From positions 1 to 16,041 of the forward strand of contig JBKBXU010000071.1 in the NCBI GenBank assembly GCA_046313675.1: a stretch of 16,041 bases of DNA. Direction: 5' to 3'. Position numbers and translations under genes: made by a program. Positions within the stretch are counted from its first letter, which is position 1, and every line of letters begins with the position of its first letter. Of this stretch, positions 1 through 7,373 are shown piece after piece. Below the pieces are notes generated by a model. It was not told the origin of the DNA, ran no database searches, and worked only from the letters and a program-made list of their open reading frames with translations. Source of the stretch: JBKBXU01 sp046313675 (GTDB lineage Bacteria > Bacteroidota > Bacteroidia > Cytophagales > Cytophagaceae).

Positions 1-2
1 GG

Positions 3-260
3 AACAGTTTTCTAGCTGAAGAAGAAATTATAAACCACTTGAACAAGCATGGAATTAAGAATTCTGAAAAATTGTTTGTAAATAAATCACGAATTTTCAG
101 ACATATATTGAGCCATCAGAATATCTTTGCAAGCTTTTATCACATCCGAATAGAAGAATCCGTGGAAATTGCTGGCGGCAACTTCTACGAACCATCTGAT
201 ATTCAGATGTTGCCAAAATCTGTGTTGATAAATAATTATTTGAAGGAAAATATTTTTTAG
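3..260 (+). CDS. mutY: A/G-specific adenine DNA glycosylase MutY, C-terminal fragment
   Basis: Only the last 85 residues are in the window. The frame is open from base 3 (N-S-F-L-A-E-E-E...) to the TAA/TAG region at 258-260, so the gene begins outside. The fragment matches the Nudix-like C-terminal domain of MutY, which recognises 8-oxoG opposite A. The clearest signature is FRHILSHQNIFASFYHIRI, equivalent to the family's K/RH-xLSHxxIxAxF segment, followed by the typical final strand and helix with IQMLPKS. MutY removes adenine mispaired with 8-oxoguanine in base excision repair. The catalytic helix-hairpin-helix and Fe-S parts lie upstream and cannot be seen. The order mutY-ssb-gldE-gldD is common in Bacteroidota, which supports the call. 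Identity is inferred from this short domain plus the neighbourhood. Confidence 0.85.
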   Translation, partial: NSFLAEEEIINHLNKHGIKNSEKLFVNKSRIFRHILSHQNIFASFYHIRIEESVEIAGGNFYEPSDIQMLPKSVLINNYLKENIF

Positions 261-269
261 CTAACTTTA
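239..269 (+). promoter_or_regulatory. Candidate Bacteroidota-type promoter for ssb
   Basis: A TTTG at 239-242 is followed by a 19-nt spacer and TAACTTTA at 262-269. This fits the Bacteroidota -33 TTTG / -7 TAnnTTTG pattern with one mismatch. It overlaps the end of mutY and would start ssb transcription about 40 nt before its ATG. The match is by eye in AT-rich DNA, so chance similarity is possible. Confidence 0.35.
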
Positions 270-314
270 TTCTATTAAATAAGTACTAGTAACCATTAAA
301 AATTAAATAGAATT

Positions 315-755
315 ATGGCTGGAGTTAACAAAGTTATTCTTGTTGGGAATCTGGGTAGAGATCCTGAAATTCGTGCAGTAGATAGCGGTAGAAAAGTTGC
401 AAACTTTTCCCTTGCAACTACAGAATCTTACAAAGACAGAAATGGAGAAAAGGTAGATCAGACTGAGTGGCACAACATTGTATTCTGGGGACCTGTTGTG
501 GATGTAATTGAACGGTTTTTGAAAAAAGGCAGCCAGGTTTATATTGAAGGCAAGCTAAGAACTCGTTCTTATGACGACAAAGAAGGTGTAAAAAAATACA
601 TTACAGAAGTTATGGGACAGAACATGACGCTTCTTGGTGCTCCAAGAGGTTCTGAAATGGGCTCTTCTCCTGCGGCTTCTGAAAGAACAGCATCTTCACC
701 GGCAGCTGTTGAGAATGTACCAGCTGACTCCGAAGTTGATGACCTGCCGTTTTAA
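315..755 (+). CDS. ssb: Single-stranded DNA-binding protein SSB
   Basis: This 146-residue protein binds single-stranded DNA during replication, recombination and repair, and recruits partner enzymes. Residues 1-108 form the OB fold. It starts MAGVNKVILVGNLGRDPEIR, then has the conserved TEWHNIVFWG strand around residue 50 and GSQVYIEGKLRTRSY around 75-88. A disordered Ala/Ser/Pro-rich linker follows. The acidic tip DDLPF matches the SSB C-terminal tail that docks onto RecG, exonucleases and other genome-maintenance proteins. The length is normal for the family. The ATG at 315 starts exactly at the conserved N-terminus; no Shine-Dalgarno is visible, as is usual in this phylum. It sits 54 bp after mutY and 25 bp before gldE. 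Confidence 0.97.
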   Translation: MAGVNKVILVGNLGRDPEIRAVDSGRKVANFSLATTESYKDRNGEKVDQTEWHNIVFWGPVVDVIERFLKKGSQVYIEGKLRTRSYDDKEGVKKYITEVMGQNMTLLGAPRGSEMGSSPAASERTASSPAAVENVPADSEVDDLPF

Positions 756-780
756 TTTTATAAAACAAAATATTTAATTA

Positions 781-2136
781 TTGGAAGAGTTTAGTTTAAA
801 TTCAGAGGATCCCGGCGCTTATATTGACATTATAAGCGCCTCTCTTTTCTTTTATTCATCAAATTTCCTGCTTCTGTTATTTTTGTTGCTCCTTTCTGCC
901 TTTATCTCCGGCTCCGAGGTTGCTTTCTTTTCGATCTCAGCAGGAGAAAAAGATAACCTTGTTACCAGCAACCGGAAAACAGATCAACGAATAAGGCTAT
1001 TACTTGAAAAACCCAAAAGATTACTTGCCACAATTCTGATTTTCAATAACCTTATTAATGTTTCAATTGTAATAATTTCATCCTATCTGACCTGGGAATT
1101 GATTGGTGAAGTCCGCACAAGCGGATCAGCAGTCGTTTTGCTTACAGTAATTACTACGATACTGATTGTCTTCTTTGGTGAAATATTGCCTAAAGTTTAT
1201 GCCAATCAAAAAAACCTTCAGTTTGCCCGAATGACCGTACATCTAATGGTTTTTGCCAACTGGATATTCTACCCTGTGGCCAACCTTCTGATTTCCTTAA
1301 GTAATATTGTTGAAAAGCGCGTCCAGAGAAAAGGATACAATATCTCCGTTGATGCCCTTAATTATGCCCTGGAAGTAACTGCCGGAAAAGAAACTACCGA
1401 GGAAGAAAAAGATATGCTGAAAGGAATTGTGAACTTTGGCACCATCTCGGTAAAACAAATAATGCACTCCAGAATGGATATCACGGCGTTTAGCATTGAG
1501 CTGGATTTCCATGAACTAATGGACAAGATTAACAAGTCCGGATTCTCAAGAGTACCAGTCTACCTGGACACTGTCGATAAAATCGAGGGCATCCTATATA
1601 TAAAAGATTTATTGCCCTTCCTTGATGAAGATGAAAACTTTGAATGGCAAAAACTTCTGAGGCCCGGTTATTTTATTCCTGAAAGTAAAAAAATTGATGA
1701 CCTTCTTAAAAATTTCCAGGAAAAACGGGTACATATGGCCATAGTGGTAGATGAATATGGTGGAACATCAGGCCTGGTAACCATGGAAGACATCCTTGAG
1801 GAAATCGTTGGAGAGATAAACGACGAATTTGATGAAGAAGAATTGAACTTTGTTAGGGTCGATGACAGTACTTACATATTCGAGGGCAAAACTTCTTTAA
1901 ATGACTTCTGTAAAGTGATAGGTGTAGAGCCAGAGGTATTTGAAGAGGTAAAAGGCGAAAGTGAATCTCTGGGAGGATTATTACTGGAAATTAACTCCGA
2001 CCTCCCAAAACAAGCAGATAAAATACAGTATAATAATTTTACGTTTACTATTGAGTCTGTTGATAAAAAACGAATTAAAAAAGTCAGAGTATATATTAAG
2101 GAGGAAAATGAGGTCAGGCAAAACACTATTAATTAA
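781..2136 (+). CDS. gldE: Gliding motility-associated membrane protein GldE (CNNM/CBS/CorC family)
   Basis: This 451-residue inner-membrane protein is related to the CNNM/CorC (HlyC-like) family. An N-terminal DUF21/CNNM membrane domain covers about residues 20-200, with hydrophobic segments near 22-45, 80-103, 115-135 and 150-172 and the family motif GSEVAFFS. A CBS pair spans about 225-350, including VDEYGGTSGLVTMEDILEE. A CorC_HlyC domain follows to about 440. In Flavobacterium, GldE acts with GldD in gliding motility and related secretion; its exact role is not settled. The start is TTG. The in-frame stop at 775-777 lies just upstream and there is no ATG until deep inside the membrane domain, so TTG at 781 is almost forced, and the N-terminal EDPGAYI segment resembles the family start. 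It overlaps gldD by 29 bp. A strong hairpin lies inside its first codons. Confidence 0.92.
   Translation: MEEFSLNSEDPGAYIDIISASLFFYSSNFLLLLFLLLLSAFISGSEVAFFSISAGEKDNLVTSNRKTDQRIRLLLEKPKRLLATILIFNNLINVSIVIISSYLTWELIGEVRTSGSAVVLLTVITTILIVFFGEILPKVYANQKNLQFARMTVHLMVFANWIFYPVANLLISLSNIVEKRVQRKGYNISVDALNYALEVTAGKETTEEEKDMLKGIVNFGTISVKQIMHSRMDITAFSIELDFHELMDKINKSGFSRVPVYLDTVDKIEGILYIKDLLPFLDEDENFEWQKLLRPGYFIPESKKIDDLLKNFQEKRVHMAIVVDEYGGTSGLVTMEDILEEIVGEINDEFDEEELNFVRVDDSTYIFEGKTSLNDFCKVIGVEPEVFEEVKGESESLGGLLLEINSDLPKQADKIQYNNFTFTIESVDKKRIKKVRVYIKEENEVRQNTIN
814..840 (+). terminator. Hairpin plus pyrimidine/T-rich tract inside the 5' end of gldE
   Basis: A perfect 10-bp inverted repeat, GGCGCTTATA (814-823) and TATAAGCGCC (831-840), has a 7-nt loop. 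It is followed by a T-rich run (TCTCTTTTCTTTT, 841-853). This has the shape of an intrinsic terminator for the mutY-ssb transcript. It also encodes residues 12-20 of GldE, so it would act as a terminator or attenuator within the coding sequence. The structure is seen directly; its activity is inferred. Confidence 0.5.
2098..2104 (+). promoter_or_regulatory. Shine-Dalgarno site fixing the gldD start
   Basis: AAGGAGG ends 3 nt before the ATG at 2108 and lies inside the gldE coding sequence. It is the clearest ribosome-binding site in the window and selects this start over a longer in-frame extension that opens upstream within gldE. Confidence 0.7.
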
Positions 2137-2701
2137 CAGCTTACTTGTACTGGTTATAGTAATTTTAAATACCGGATGTGAAAGCAACGATTATTATCCA
2201 AAACCAAAAGGATATAACAGAATCGAACTGCCGGCCCACAAGTATGTACAACTTGCCGAAGATCATCCATTCTCCTTTGAGTATTCCGCTCATTCAAAAG
2301 TTGAACCTCATAAATCTGTCAATTCTGAGCCACATTGGATAGACATAAAATATCCTGAACTCCATGCAAGTGTCGAGCTTACCTATAAAGAAATCGACCG
2401 GAAGAGCCTTGATGAACTTATTGGCGATGCACACAAATTAAAATCCAAGCACAACATTAAGGCATACTCCATTGACGAAAGTTTTATGATCACACCAAGT
2501 GGGCAAACTGCTGTAGTATTTGAACTTGATGGAGAAGTACCCAGCCAGTTTCAATTTTATATTACGGACTCTACCCAACACTTTTTAAGAGGGGCATTGT
2601 ATTTCCCTGTTGCTACTAAAAATGATTCGCTGAAACCTGTTATAGAATATATCAAAAAAGACATGGTGCACCTGCTGAACACGCTGGAGTGGAAAGAATA
2701 A
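2108..2701 (+). CDS. gldD: Gliding motility lipoprotein GldD
   Basis: This 197-residue protein begins with a lipoprotein signal peptide: basic MRSGK, a hydrophobic stretch at 7-20, and a lipobox ending NTGC with Cys24 as the probable lipidated residue. The mature part opens with YPKPKGYNRIELP, the characteristic GldD start, and continues as the single GldD domain to the C-terminus. GldD is essential for gliding in Flavobacterium johnsoniae and is found with gldE throughout Bacteroidota. Its molecular role is not established, and a membrane-anchored accessory role in T9SS or gliding assembly is inferred. The frame is open upstream to 1961, but the AAGGAGG site and the signal peptide both point to ATG 2108. 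The 29-bp overlap with gldE suggests coupled translation. Confidence 0.93.
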   Translation: MRSGKTLLINSLLVLVIVILNTGCESNDYYPKPKGYNRIELPAHKYVQLAEDHPFSFEYSAHSKVEPHKSVNSEPHWIDIKYPELHASVELTYKEIDRKSLDELIGDAHKLKSKHNIKAYSIDESFMITPSGQTAVVFELDGEVPSQFQFYITDSTQHFLRGALYFPVATKNDSLKPVIEYIKKDMVHLLNTLEWKE

Positions 2702-2762
2702 AAAGCCAGGAGTTTTTTTATTTTAGCAAGGTTAGTATTGAGCTGCTCTATCGGTAAGGGCA

Positions 2763-2793
2763 GCGCCAGGCACGCTTAGAGCCGGCCTGGCGC
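2763..2793. repeat. GC-rich inverted repeat (possible REP-like element or structured RNA)
   Basis: GCGCCAGGC (2763-2771) is perfectly complementary to GCCTGGCGC (2785-2793) across a 13-nt loop. No T-run follows on the + strand, so it is not a standard intrinsic terminator. Base composition differs sharply from the surroundings. It may be a dispersed palindromic repeat, but other copies cannot be sought within this window. Confidence 0.5.
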
Positions 2794-2899
2794 AATGCTT
2801 TGTGGGAGGGGCGTCCTAAATAATCACTCTCTTTGACAAATAAATTCCCCCGAAAAGAACCAATACATCTGCCAGCCTCGAAAATAATTCAGAATGCAT

Positions 2900-2907
2900 T
2901 ATATTTG
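2900..2907 (+). promoter_or_regulatory. Possible -7 element for recG
   Basis: TATATTTG matches the Bacteroidota -7 consensus TAnnTTTG exactly and ends 5 nt before the recG ATG, which would give an almost leaderless mRNA. No TTTG is visible at the expected -33 distance, so confidence is low. Confidence 0.2.
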
Positions 2908-2912
2908 CTTTA

Positions 2913-5003
2913 ATGGCAAGCTTTTTTGATACCCGAATAGAATTTCTTAAAGGAATTGGCCCACAAAGAGCATCCTTGCTAAATACCGAATTGTCGCTTT
3001 TTACGTATGGCGACCTTTTACAGTATTATCCATTTCGGTATGAAGACAGAAGTAAAATCTGGAAAGTCTCCGAATTATCAGATGAACTCCCTTACATACA
3101 ACTTATAGGAAAAATACGAAATATATCCTTGATTTCCGCAGGCAAATCAAAGCGATTGGTGGCTCAGTTTACCGATGGAACGGGCATGATAGAACTGGTG
3201 TGGTTCCAGGGAATTAAATGGGTAACAGGGAACATAAAGCCCAACCTGGAATACATAATTTTTGGAAAACCCAACAGCTATAATGGCAAAATCAGCGTGA
3301 TTCATCCCGAAATTGAACCTTATACAGGTGCGGCACCAGCTCTGGGTCTTCAACCGGTTTACCACACCTCCGAAAAGCTGAAAAAAAGATATCTGGATTC
3401 AAAGTTTTTTTCAAAAAGCATGTTTCACCTGCTGGAAGTTTCCCTTCCTCATGTGCAGGAAACATTGCCCCCACATGTATTGGAGGGAGCTGAACTCTGC
3501 GGAAAAAAGTTTGCCCTAAAAAACATTCACTTCCCTTCAGGTGCAGAAGATCTGGCCATAGCGAAGAAGAGGTTGAAATTTGAGGAGTTATTCTACGTAC
3601 AACTAAAACTTCTTAGTCAGAAACTGATTAATCGAACCAAGTTTCGGGGGCTTATTTTTAAGAATGTCGAACTTCTCACGGAATTCTACAACACCCATTT
3701 GCCTTTTGAACTTACCGGAGCCCAGAAGCGTGTCATTAAGGAAATTTATAAAGACCTATGCAGCGGGAAGCAGATGAACCGACTCCTTCAGGGTGATGTA
3801 GGAAGCGGAAAGACCATGGTAGGCTTTATATGTATGCTTATAGCCATAGATAATGGCGCACAGACATGCTTAATGGCTCCTACTGAAATTCTTGCTGACC
3901 AGCATTACAAGGGATTAAAGGAGTTTGCAGATAAGCTGAATATGTCAATTGCCAAACTCACCGGTTCCTCAAAAAAGTCTGAACGAGAACATATTCAACA
4001 AAGCCTAAAATCCGGGGAACTCAAAATTATTGTAGGTACACATGCCCTCTTAGAGGATGTGGTACAATTCAATAACCTGGGCCTCGTGATTATTGATGAA
4101 CAGCATCGCTTTGGCGTTGCCCAAAGAGCTCGACTATGGAAAAAGAATGACCAGGTAAACCCCCATGTGCTGGTAATGACAGCAACTCCCATTCCCCGTA
4201 CACTTGCCATGACATTGTATGGCGATCTGGATGTTTCTGTTATTGATGAGATGCCCGCAGGCAGAAAGGCTATCAAAACCATCCATCGTTATGATAAAGA
4301 TCGGCTTAAGGTCTTTGAGTTTATAAGAAGCCAGATAGAGGAAGGTCGCCAGATCTATTTTGTTTTCCCTCTGATAGAAGAATCAGAGAAGCTTGATTTA
4401 AAAAACCTAGAAGACGGATACCGCATAATTGACCAATATTTCAAGGAATACAAAAAATCCATGGTTCATGGCCGATTAAAGTCCAAGGAAAAAGATGAAG
4501 CCATGACTCAATTTGTGAAAGGCGACACACAAATTATGGTAGCAACTACCGTGATAGAAGTCGGCGTAAACGTTCCGAATGCTTCGGTAATGGTAATCGA
4601 AAATGCTGAACGTTTTGGCCTATCTCAACTACATCAGCTCAGGGGACGGGTTGGCCGGGGGGCAGACCAATCCTATTGCATACTCATGTCAGACTATAAA
4701 CTAAGTAGTGACAGTCGAACCAGAATTAACACCATGGTACGAACAAATAATGGCTTTGAAATCGCAGACACTGATCTTAAGTTGCGCGGCCCGGGTGATT
4801 TGGCAGGCACTAGGCAGAGTGGAGATATAGAATTTCTGTTGGCCGATCTTTCACAGGATGCCATGTTATTGCAACAGGCTCGGGAGATTGCAGACCATAT
4901 TCTTGAAAGTGACCCTTTATTTGAGAAGGCGGAACACGCTAACATCCGAAGACACTTAAGCTCCATGCCAAAAAATCAGGTAAACTGGAGCAGGATTAGT
5001 TGA
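2913..5003 (+). CDS. recG: ATP-dependent DNA helicase RecG
   Basis: This 696-residue superfamily 2 helicase remodels stalled replication forks and branch-migrates Holliday junctions; the length matches the family (E. coli about 693). The N-terminal third is the wedge/OB domain that grips branched DNA. A TGAQKR motif lies near residue 268. Walker A, GDVGSGKT, is near 293-300; the DEQH box, IIDEQHRFG, near 393-401; motif III, MTATPIPRT, near 421-429; and motif VI, QLRGRVGRG, near 575-583. The C-terminal region has LRGPGDLAGTRQSG, which is typical of RecG/TRG. All helicase motifs are intact. It begins at ATG 2913 with the conserved early segment IEFLKGIGPQRA. It stands alone on the + strand and ends 78 bp before a convergent gene. 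Confidence 0.97.
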   Translation: MASFFDTRIEFLKGIGPQRASLLNTELSLFTYGDLLQYYPFRYEDRSKIWKVSELSDELPYIQLIGKIRNISLISAGKSKRLVAQFTDGTGMIELVWFQGIKWVTGNIKPNLEYIIFGKPNSYNGKISVIHPEIEPYTGAAPALGLQPVYHTSEKLKKRYLDSKFFSKSMFHLLEVSLPHVQETLPPHVLEGAELCGKKFALKNIHFPSGAEDLAIAKKRLKFEELFYVQLKLLSQKLINRTKFRGLIFKNVELLTEFYNTHLPFELTGAQKRVIKEIYKDLCSGKQMNRLLQGDVGSGKTMVGFICMLIAIDNGAQTCLMAPTEILADQHYKGLKEFADKLNMSIAKLTGSSKKSEREHIQQSLKSGELKIIVGTHALLEDVVQFNNLGLVIIDEQHRFGVAQRARLWKKNDQVNPHVLVMTATPIPRTLAMTLYGDLDVSVIDEMPAGRKAIKTIHRYDKDRLKVFEFIRSQIEEGRQIYFVFPLIEESEKLDLKNLEDGYRIIDQYFKEYKKSMVHGRLKSKEKDEAMTQFVKGDTQIMVATTVIEVGVNVPNASVMVIENAERFGLSQLHQLRGRVGRGADQSYCILMSDYKLSSDSRTRINTMVRTNNGFEIADTDLKLRGPGDLAGTRQSGDIEFLLADLSQDAMLLQQAREIADHILESDPLFEKAEHANIRRHLSSMPKNQVNWSRIS

Positions 5004-5033
5004 GTTTCCTTATTGCCGTTGCCAGGATCCAAA

Positions 5034-5061
5034 AAAAGCTCACCTGTTACAGTGAGCTTTT
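5034..5061. terminator. Bidirectional intrinsic terminator between recG and the convergent DUF4476 gene
   Basis: AAAAGCTCAC (5034-5043) pairs perfectly with GTGAGCTTTT (5052-5061) around an 8-nt loop. The A7 run at 5031-5037 supplies a U-tract for minus-strand transcripts and the TTTT at 5058-5061 does so for recG. It sits exactly between the two convergent stop codons, as expected for a shared terminator. Confidence 0.85.
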
Positions 5062-5080
5062 GTATAAAGGCTTTAAAAGA

Positions 5081-6052
5081 TTATTTCTTCTTCTCCAAAA
5101 ACTTATTTAGCTCGGTTACAGAAGAAGAGAAGCTGAACGCATCGTTAATTTGCCAATAATTGTTTTTATCCACAGTAAAATCATAGGCAAACTTTGCAAA
5201 GTCAAGTCTGCTCGTTTCAAAGGAAAAAAGCTGTATCAACTCCTTTACCTGCGCCGTTGAAAGGCAATTGTTTTTGGTAATCTGCTGAGCTACCTGCATT
5301 TGTTGCTCAGTAAAGGATTGCTTCTGAATTGAGGCTTTTGCCGCATTAAAATCGGAGGCCGCCATAGCCTTAGTGCATTTCGGATCTTCTTTTTTAATTG
5401 GTTCAGGGGCCGGAGCAGGAGTTGGATCAGGTTTGGCTGTAGTATTTGTAGTGGTAGCTGTAGTTTCTGTTACCTGCACATTTACACCCGGATTCATTAC
5501 CTCCTTAATGTTTACATCCATATTTACCTTGGTTCCATCAACATTTACATCAACATTGATATTTTCATTGGATGGATTTGCGGTAGAAGTTTGTGTGACA
5601 GTAACATTCTCCTGCTCTGTTTTTGTCTCTTCTTTTGGGCTTGGAGATTTTTGTTCACCGGTATGGAACGGAACAACCTCTTGGCCGGGATCAGCCTTGG
5701 CATTATTCGCTGCAGGTGTCGAACTATTTAACCTCATCACATACTTCTTCTTGTTTTTCCTAATGACATAGGTCGCATCATAATACTTTTCTTCAAGACC
5801 ATTATATGTAAAAAGGTTTTGATCAAGACTTGGAATTCTTTCATCTTCAAAGATGATTTTCATCCTGTAATTGTGTGCAACCAAGCCGGTGATTTTTACA
5901 TTGGCCTGGGGCTCTTTATTTTGTCTTGTTCCATTAATAATTACCCAAAACTTTTCACCGTCCTGAGAAAAAATAACAGCCGTTGCTGATTGAGCCATAG
6001 ACTCTAGTGCTGTCAGCAGCATAAAAAGTAAAAAAAAGCTTAGCTTCTTCAT
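5081..6052 (-). CDS. Exported DUF4476-domain protein
   Basis: A 323-residue protein of unknown function. A signal peptide covers about residues 1-20, ending SMAQ, so it is exported. Residues 21-108 form a predicted beta-rich domain (KFWVIINGTRQN..., then YYDATYVIRKNKKKYVMRL). Residues 110-220 are low-complexity, rich in Pro, Thr, Glu and Asn, with an alternating Val-rich stretch (INVDVNVDGTKVNMDVNIK). The C-terminal 90 residues (about 226-318) match DUF4476, a helical domain frequent in Bacteroidota exported proteins, with the two family cysteines at 226 and 263 that could form a disulfide. It is the last gene of a three-gene minus-strand unit, 27 bp after its upstream neighbour, and ends at the shared terminator. 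The domain call rests on pattern recognition; the cellular role is unknown. Confidence 0.8.
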   Translation of the reverse strand: MKKLSFFLLFMLLTALESMAQSATAVIFSQDGEKFWVIINGTRQNKEPQANVKITGLVAHNYRMKIIFEDERIPSLDQNLFTYNGLEEKYYDATYVIRKNKKKYVMRLNSSTPAANNAKADPGQEVVPFHTGEQKSPSPKEETKTEQENVTVTQTSTANPSNENINVDVNVDGTKVNMDVNIKEVMNPGVNVQVTETTATTTNTTAKPDPTPAPAPEPIKKEDPKCTKAMAASDFNAAKASIQKQSFTEQQMQVAQQITKNNCLSTAQVKELIQLFSFETSRLDFAKFAYDFTVDKNNYWQINDAFSFSSSVTELNKFLEKKK

Positions 6053-6079
6053 AATGATAGATCAGATTATATTAAGAAT

Positions 6080-7354
6080 TTATTTTCTGTTTTTATTTTT
6101 TGAGTTCTTAGCTGGAGCAGCCGTTTGGGTTTTTTCCTGCGGCTTTGGCGCAGGCTCGGGCTCAGCAACAGGGGCAGGGTCGGTATCCGGAACTTTCTTT
6201 ATTGTAGGTATAACTACACTTTGTGGCGCAAGCGAAATTTGGCGGCCATAAATGAATTTGACATCCATTATCTGCTCACGGAAGGAAGGAATCTCGTCAA
6301 GGTAATCCAAAAGCTTATCAGCTAATTCATCAGGACGCTTACGGAATGTACAATTTAACTTGGTGAAATTATGAGCATTTACAATTTCTAACTGCCCTCC
6401 AAAATTTTTATCATTCCTCAATTTATTTCTTAACTCTCTGAAATCTCTAAAAGTCCCTGATTGATAAAACCGAATTTCAAATGGTGTTCCATTATTCACC
6501 CAATCGCCTATATATGCAGTAAATGTGGACATAAGCTTATCGCTTCCTAAATTGATGGCCTCCTCTACTCCTGTTCTTTTAGAAGCAGATGCATCTCTTG
6601 AGCTCTTCCAATCACTTTCCAATAAAAGCGTTCCCAGGCCTTCAGCTGTACAGTTATCAAATGCCCTGACCTCTATGGAAACTTTAGAGGAAGTTCTGGT
6701 ATCGAAAGCCTCGCTTCTGGATGTTATGTTTATACCACTAACCTGAATAATAAACTGTGCATCAGCCATAATCCCAAGCTGTTGTACATAGCTAATGTTT
6801 CCGGCTCCGATATCATCCTCCATCATATTCATTGCTTCATTTTTTAAAGCATCAAATCTCCTTTTATCAATATAGCGATATCTTTTGGATGATAAGTAGC
6901 TGTTAACCCTTTCTACGGCAAAGTCATATAATTCTAAATCCTCTGCTTTCACTCCGGCAGGATCATACATTACCAAAAACCTGACTCCTCCGATGGCATT
7001 TGTCAGAAGGTTAAAATCTGCTTTCATAGGTTTGAGGCTTACTTTCGCACGGATGTTAACTTCATAATTCCCTGCCACCAAACCTTCCTTAACAACAGTA
7101 TAGCTTTCAATATAGCCTTTAGTATTAGTTATAATAGCATCTCTTAATACCTCGAAGTTTTCTACAGAAGTCTCTGAGGATAATGCTACACCTGCAGCCT
7201 GAGAAACAGCTCCCCTAAGGGCATCCTGAAGGGCATCGTCTCGTTTTACGCCAATGCCTTTTGCGTTTACTTCTGTTGATTCACCATTTTGGGCAAAACA
7301 AACACATATGCTTAGCAAAGAACTTACTAAGAAAGAATAAAATATAGGTTTCAT
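6080..7354 (-). CDS. Exported protein with FlgT-N/LPP20-like N-terminal domain
   Basis: A 424-residue protein with a signal peptide (residues 1-21, ending CFA). Residues 28-110 resemble the N-terminal domain of the flagellar outer-membrane protein FlgT and related LPP20-fold proteins: VNAKGIGVKRDDALQDALR, AVSQAAGVALSSET, then NTKGYIESY and a final strand YEVNIRAKVSL. Residues 122-235 look like a TolB-N/CsgG-like alpha-beta domain (VRFLVMYDP, ERVNSYLSSKRYRYIDKRRF, GIMADAQFIIQVSG). A further alpha-beta region runs to about 375, followed by a Pro/Ala/Lys-rich tail. This phylum lacks flagella, so a flagellar job is unlikely; an envelope or outer-membrane-associated role is inferred. It starts 19 bp after the LPP20-like gene stop, without a Shine-Dalgarno. 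Domain names are from recognition, not from a profile search. Confidence 0.7.
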   Translation of the reverse strand: MKPIFYSFLVSSLLSICVCFAQNGESTEVNAKGIGVKRDDALQDALRGAVSQAAGVALSSETSVENFEVLRDAIITNTKGYIESYTVVKEGLVAGNYEVNIRAKVSLKPMKADFNLLTNAIGGVRFLVMYDPAGVKAEDLELYDFAVERVNSYLSSKRYRYIDKRRFDALKNEAMNMMEDDIGAGNISYVQQLGIMADAQFIIQVSGINITSRSEAFDTRTSSKVSIEVRAFDNCTAEGLGTLLLESDWKSSRDASASKRTGVEEAINLGSDKLMSTFTAYIGDWVNNGTPFEIRFYQSGTFRDFRELRNKLRNDKNFGGQLEIVNAHNFTKLNCTFRKRPDELADKLLDYLDEIPSFREQIMDVKFIYGRQISLAPQSVVIPTIKKVPDTDPAPVAEPEPAPKPQEKTQTAAPAKNSKNKNRK

Positions 7355-7373
7355 ATTGTCGGTAATTTAAAAA

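Larger units (their letters stand above)
2702..2912. other. gldD-recG intergenic region with a GC-rich hairpin
   Basis: This 211-bp gap has no credible gene. It starts with an A/T-only inverted repeat and a T7 run just after gldD (2697-2722), which at best is a weak terminator. Positions 2755-2815 are strikingly GC-rich against an AT-rich genome and contain a 9-bp stem described separately. The last 70 bp carry TTGACA at 2833-2838 and TATATTTG at 2900-2907, either of which could belong to a recG promoter. Confidence 0.6.

Noticed and set aside
1961..2107. Longer in-frame extension of gldD starting inside gldE
   Set aside because: It lacks a signal at its start, overlaps gldE by 176 bp and would bury the lipoprotein signal peptide; the AAGGAGG site points to ATG 2108.
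2697..2722. AATAAAAA/TTTTTATT inverted repeat after gldD as an intrinsic terminator
   Set aside because: The stem is entirely A-T with a 10-nt loop; it would be unstable, although the T7 run is suggestive.
2833..2838. TTGACA as a sigma-70 -35 box for recG
   Set aside because: No -10 hexamer occurs about 17 nt downstream; the nearest TAnnTTTG-like box (2864-2871) is 25 or more nt away.
5373..5771. 132-codon + strand frame opposite the DUF4476 gene
   Set aside because: It is antisense to the low-complexity linker; its Val/Ser/Gly-rich composition is a reflection of that linker and it has no ribosome-binding site or family resemblance.
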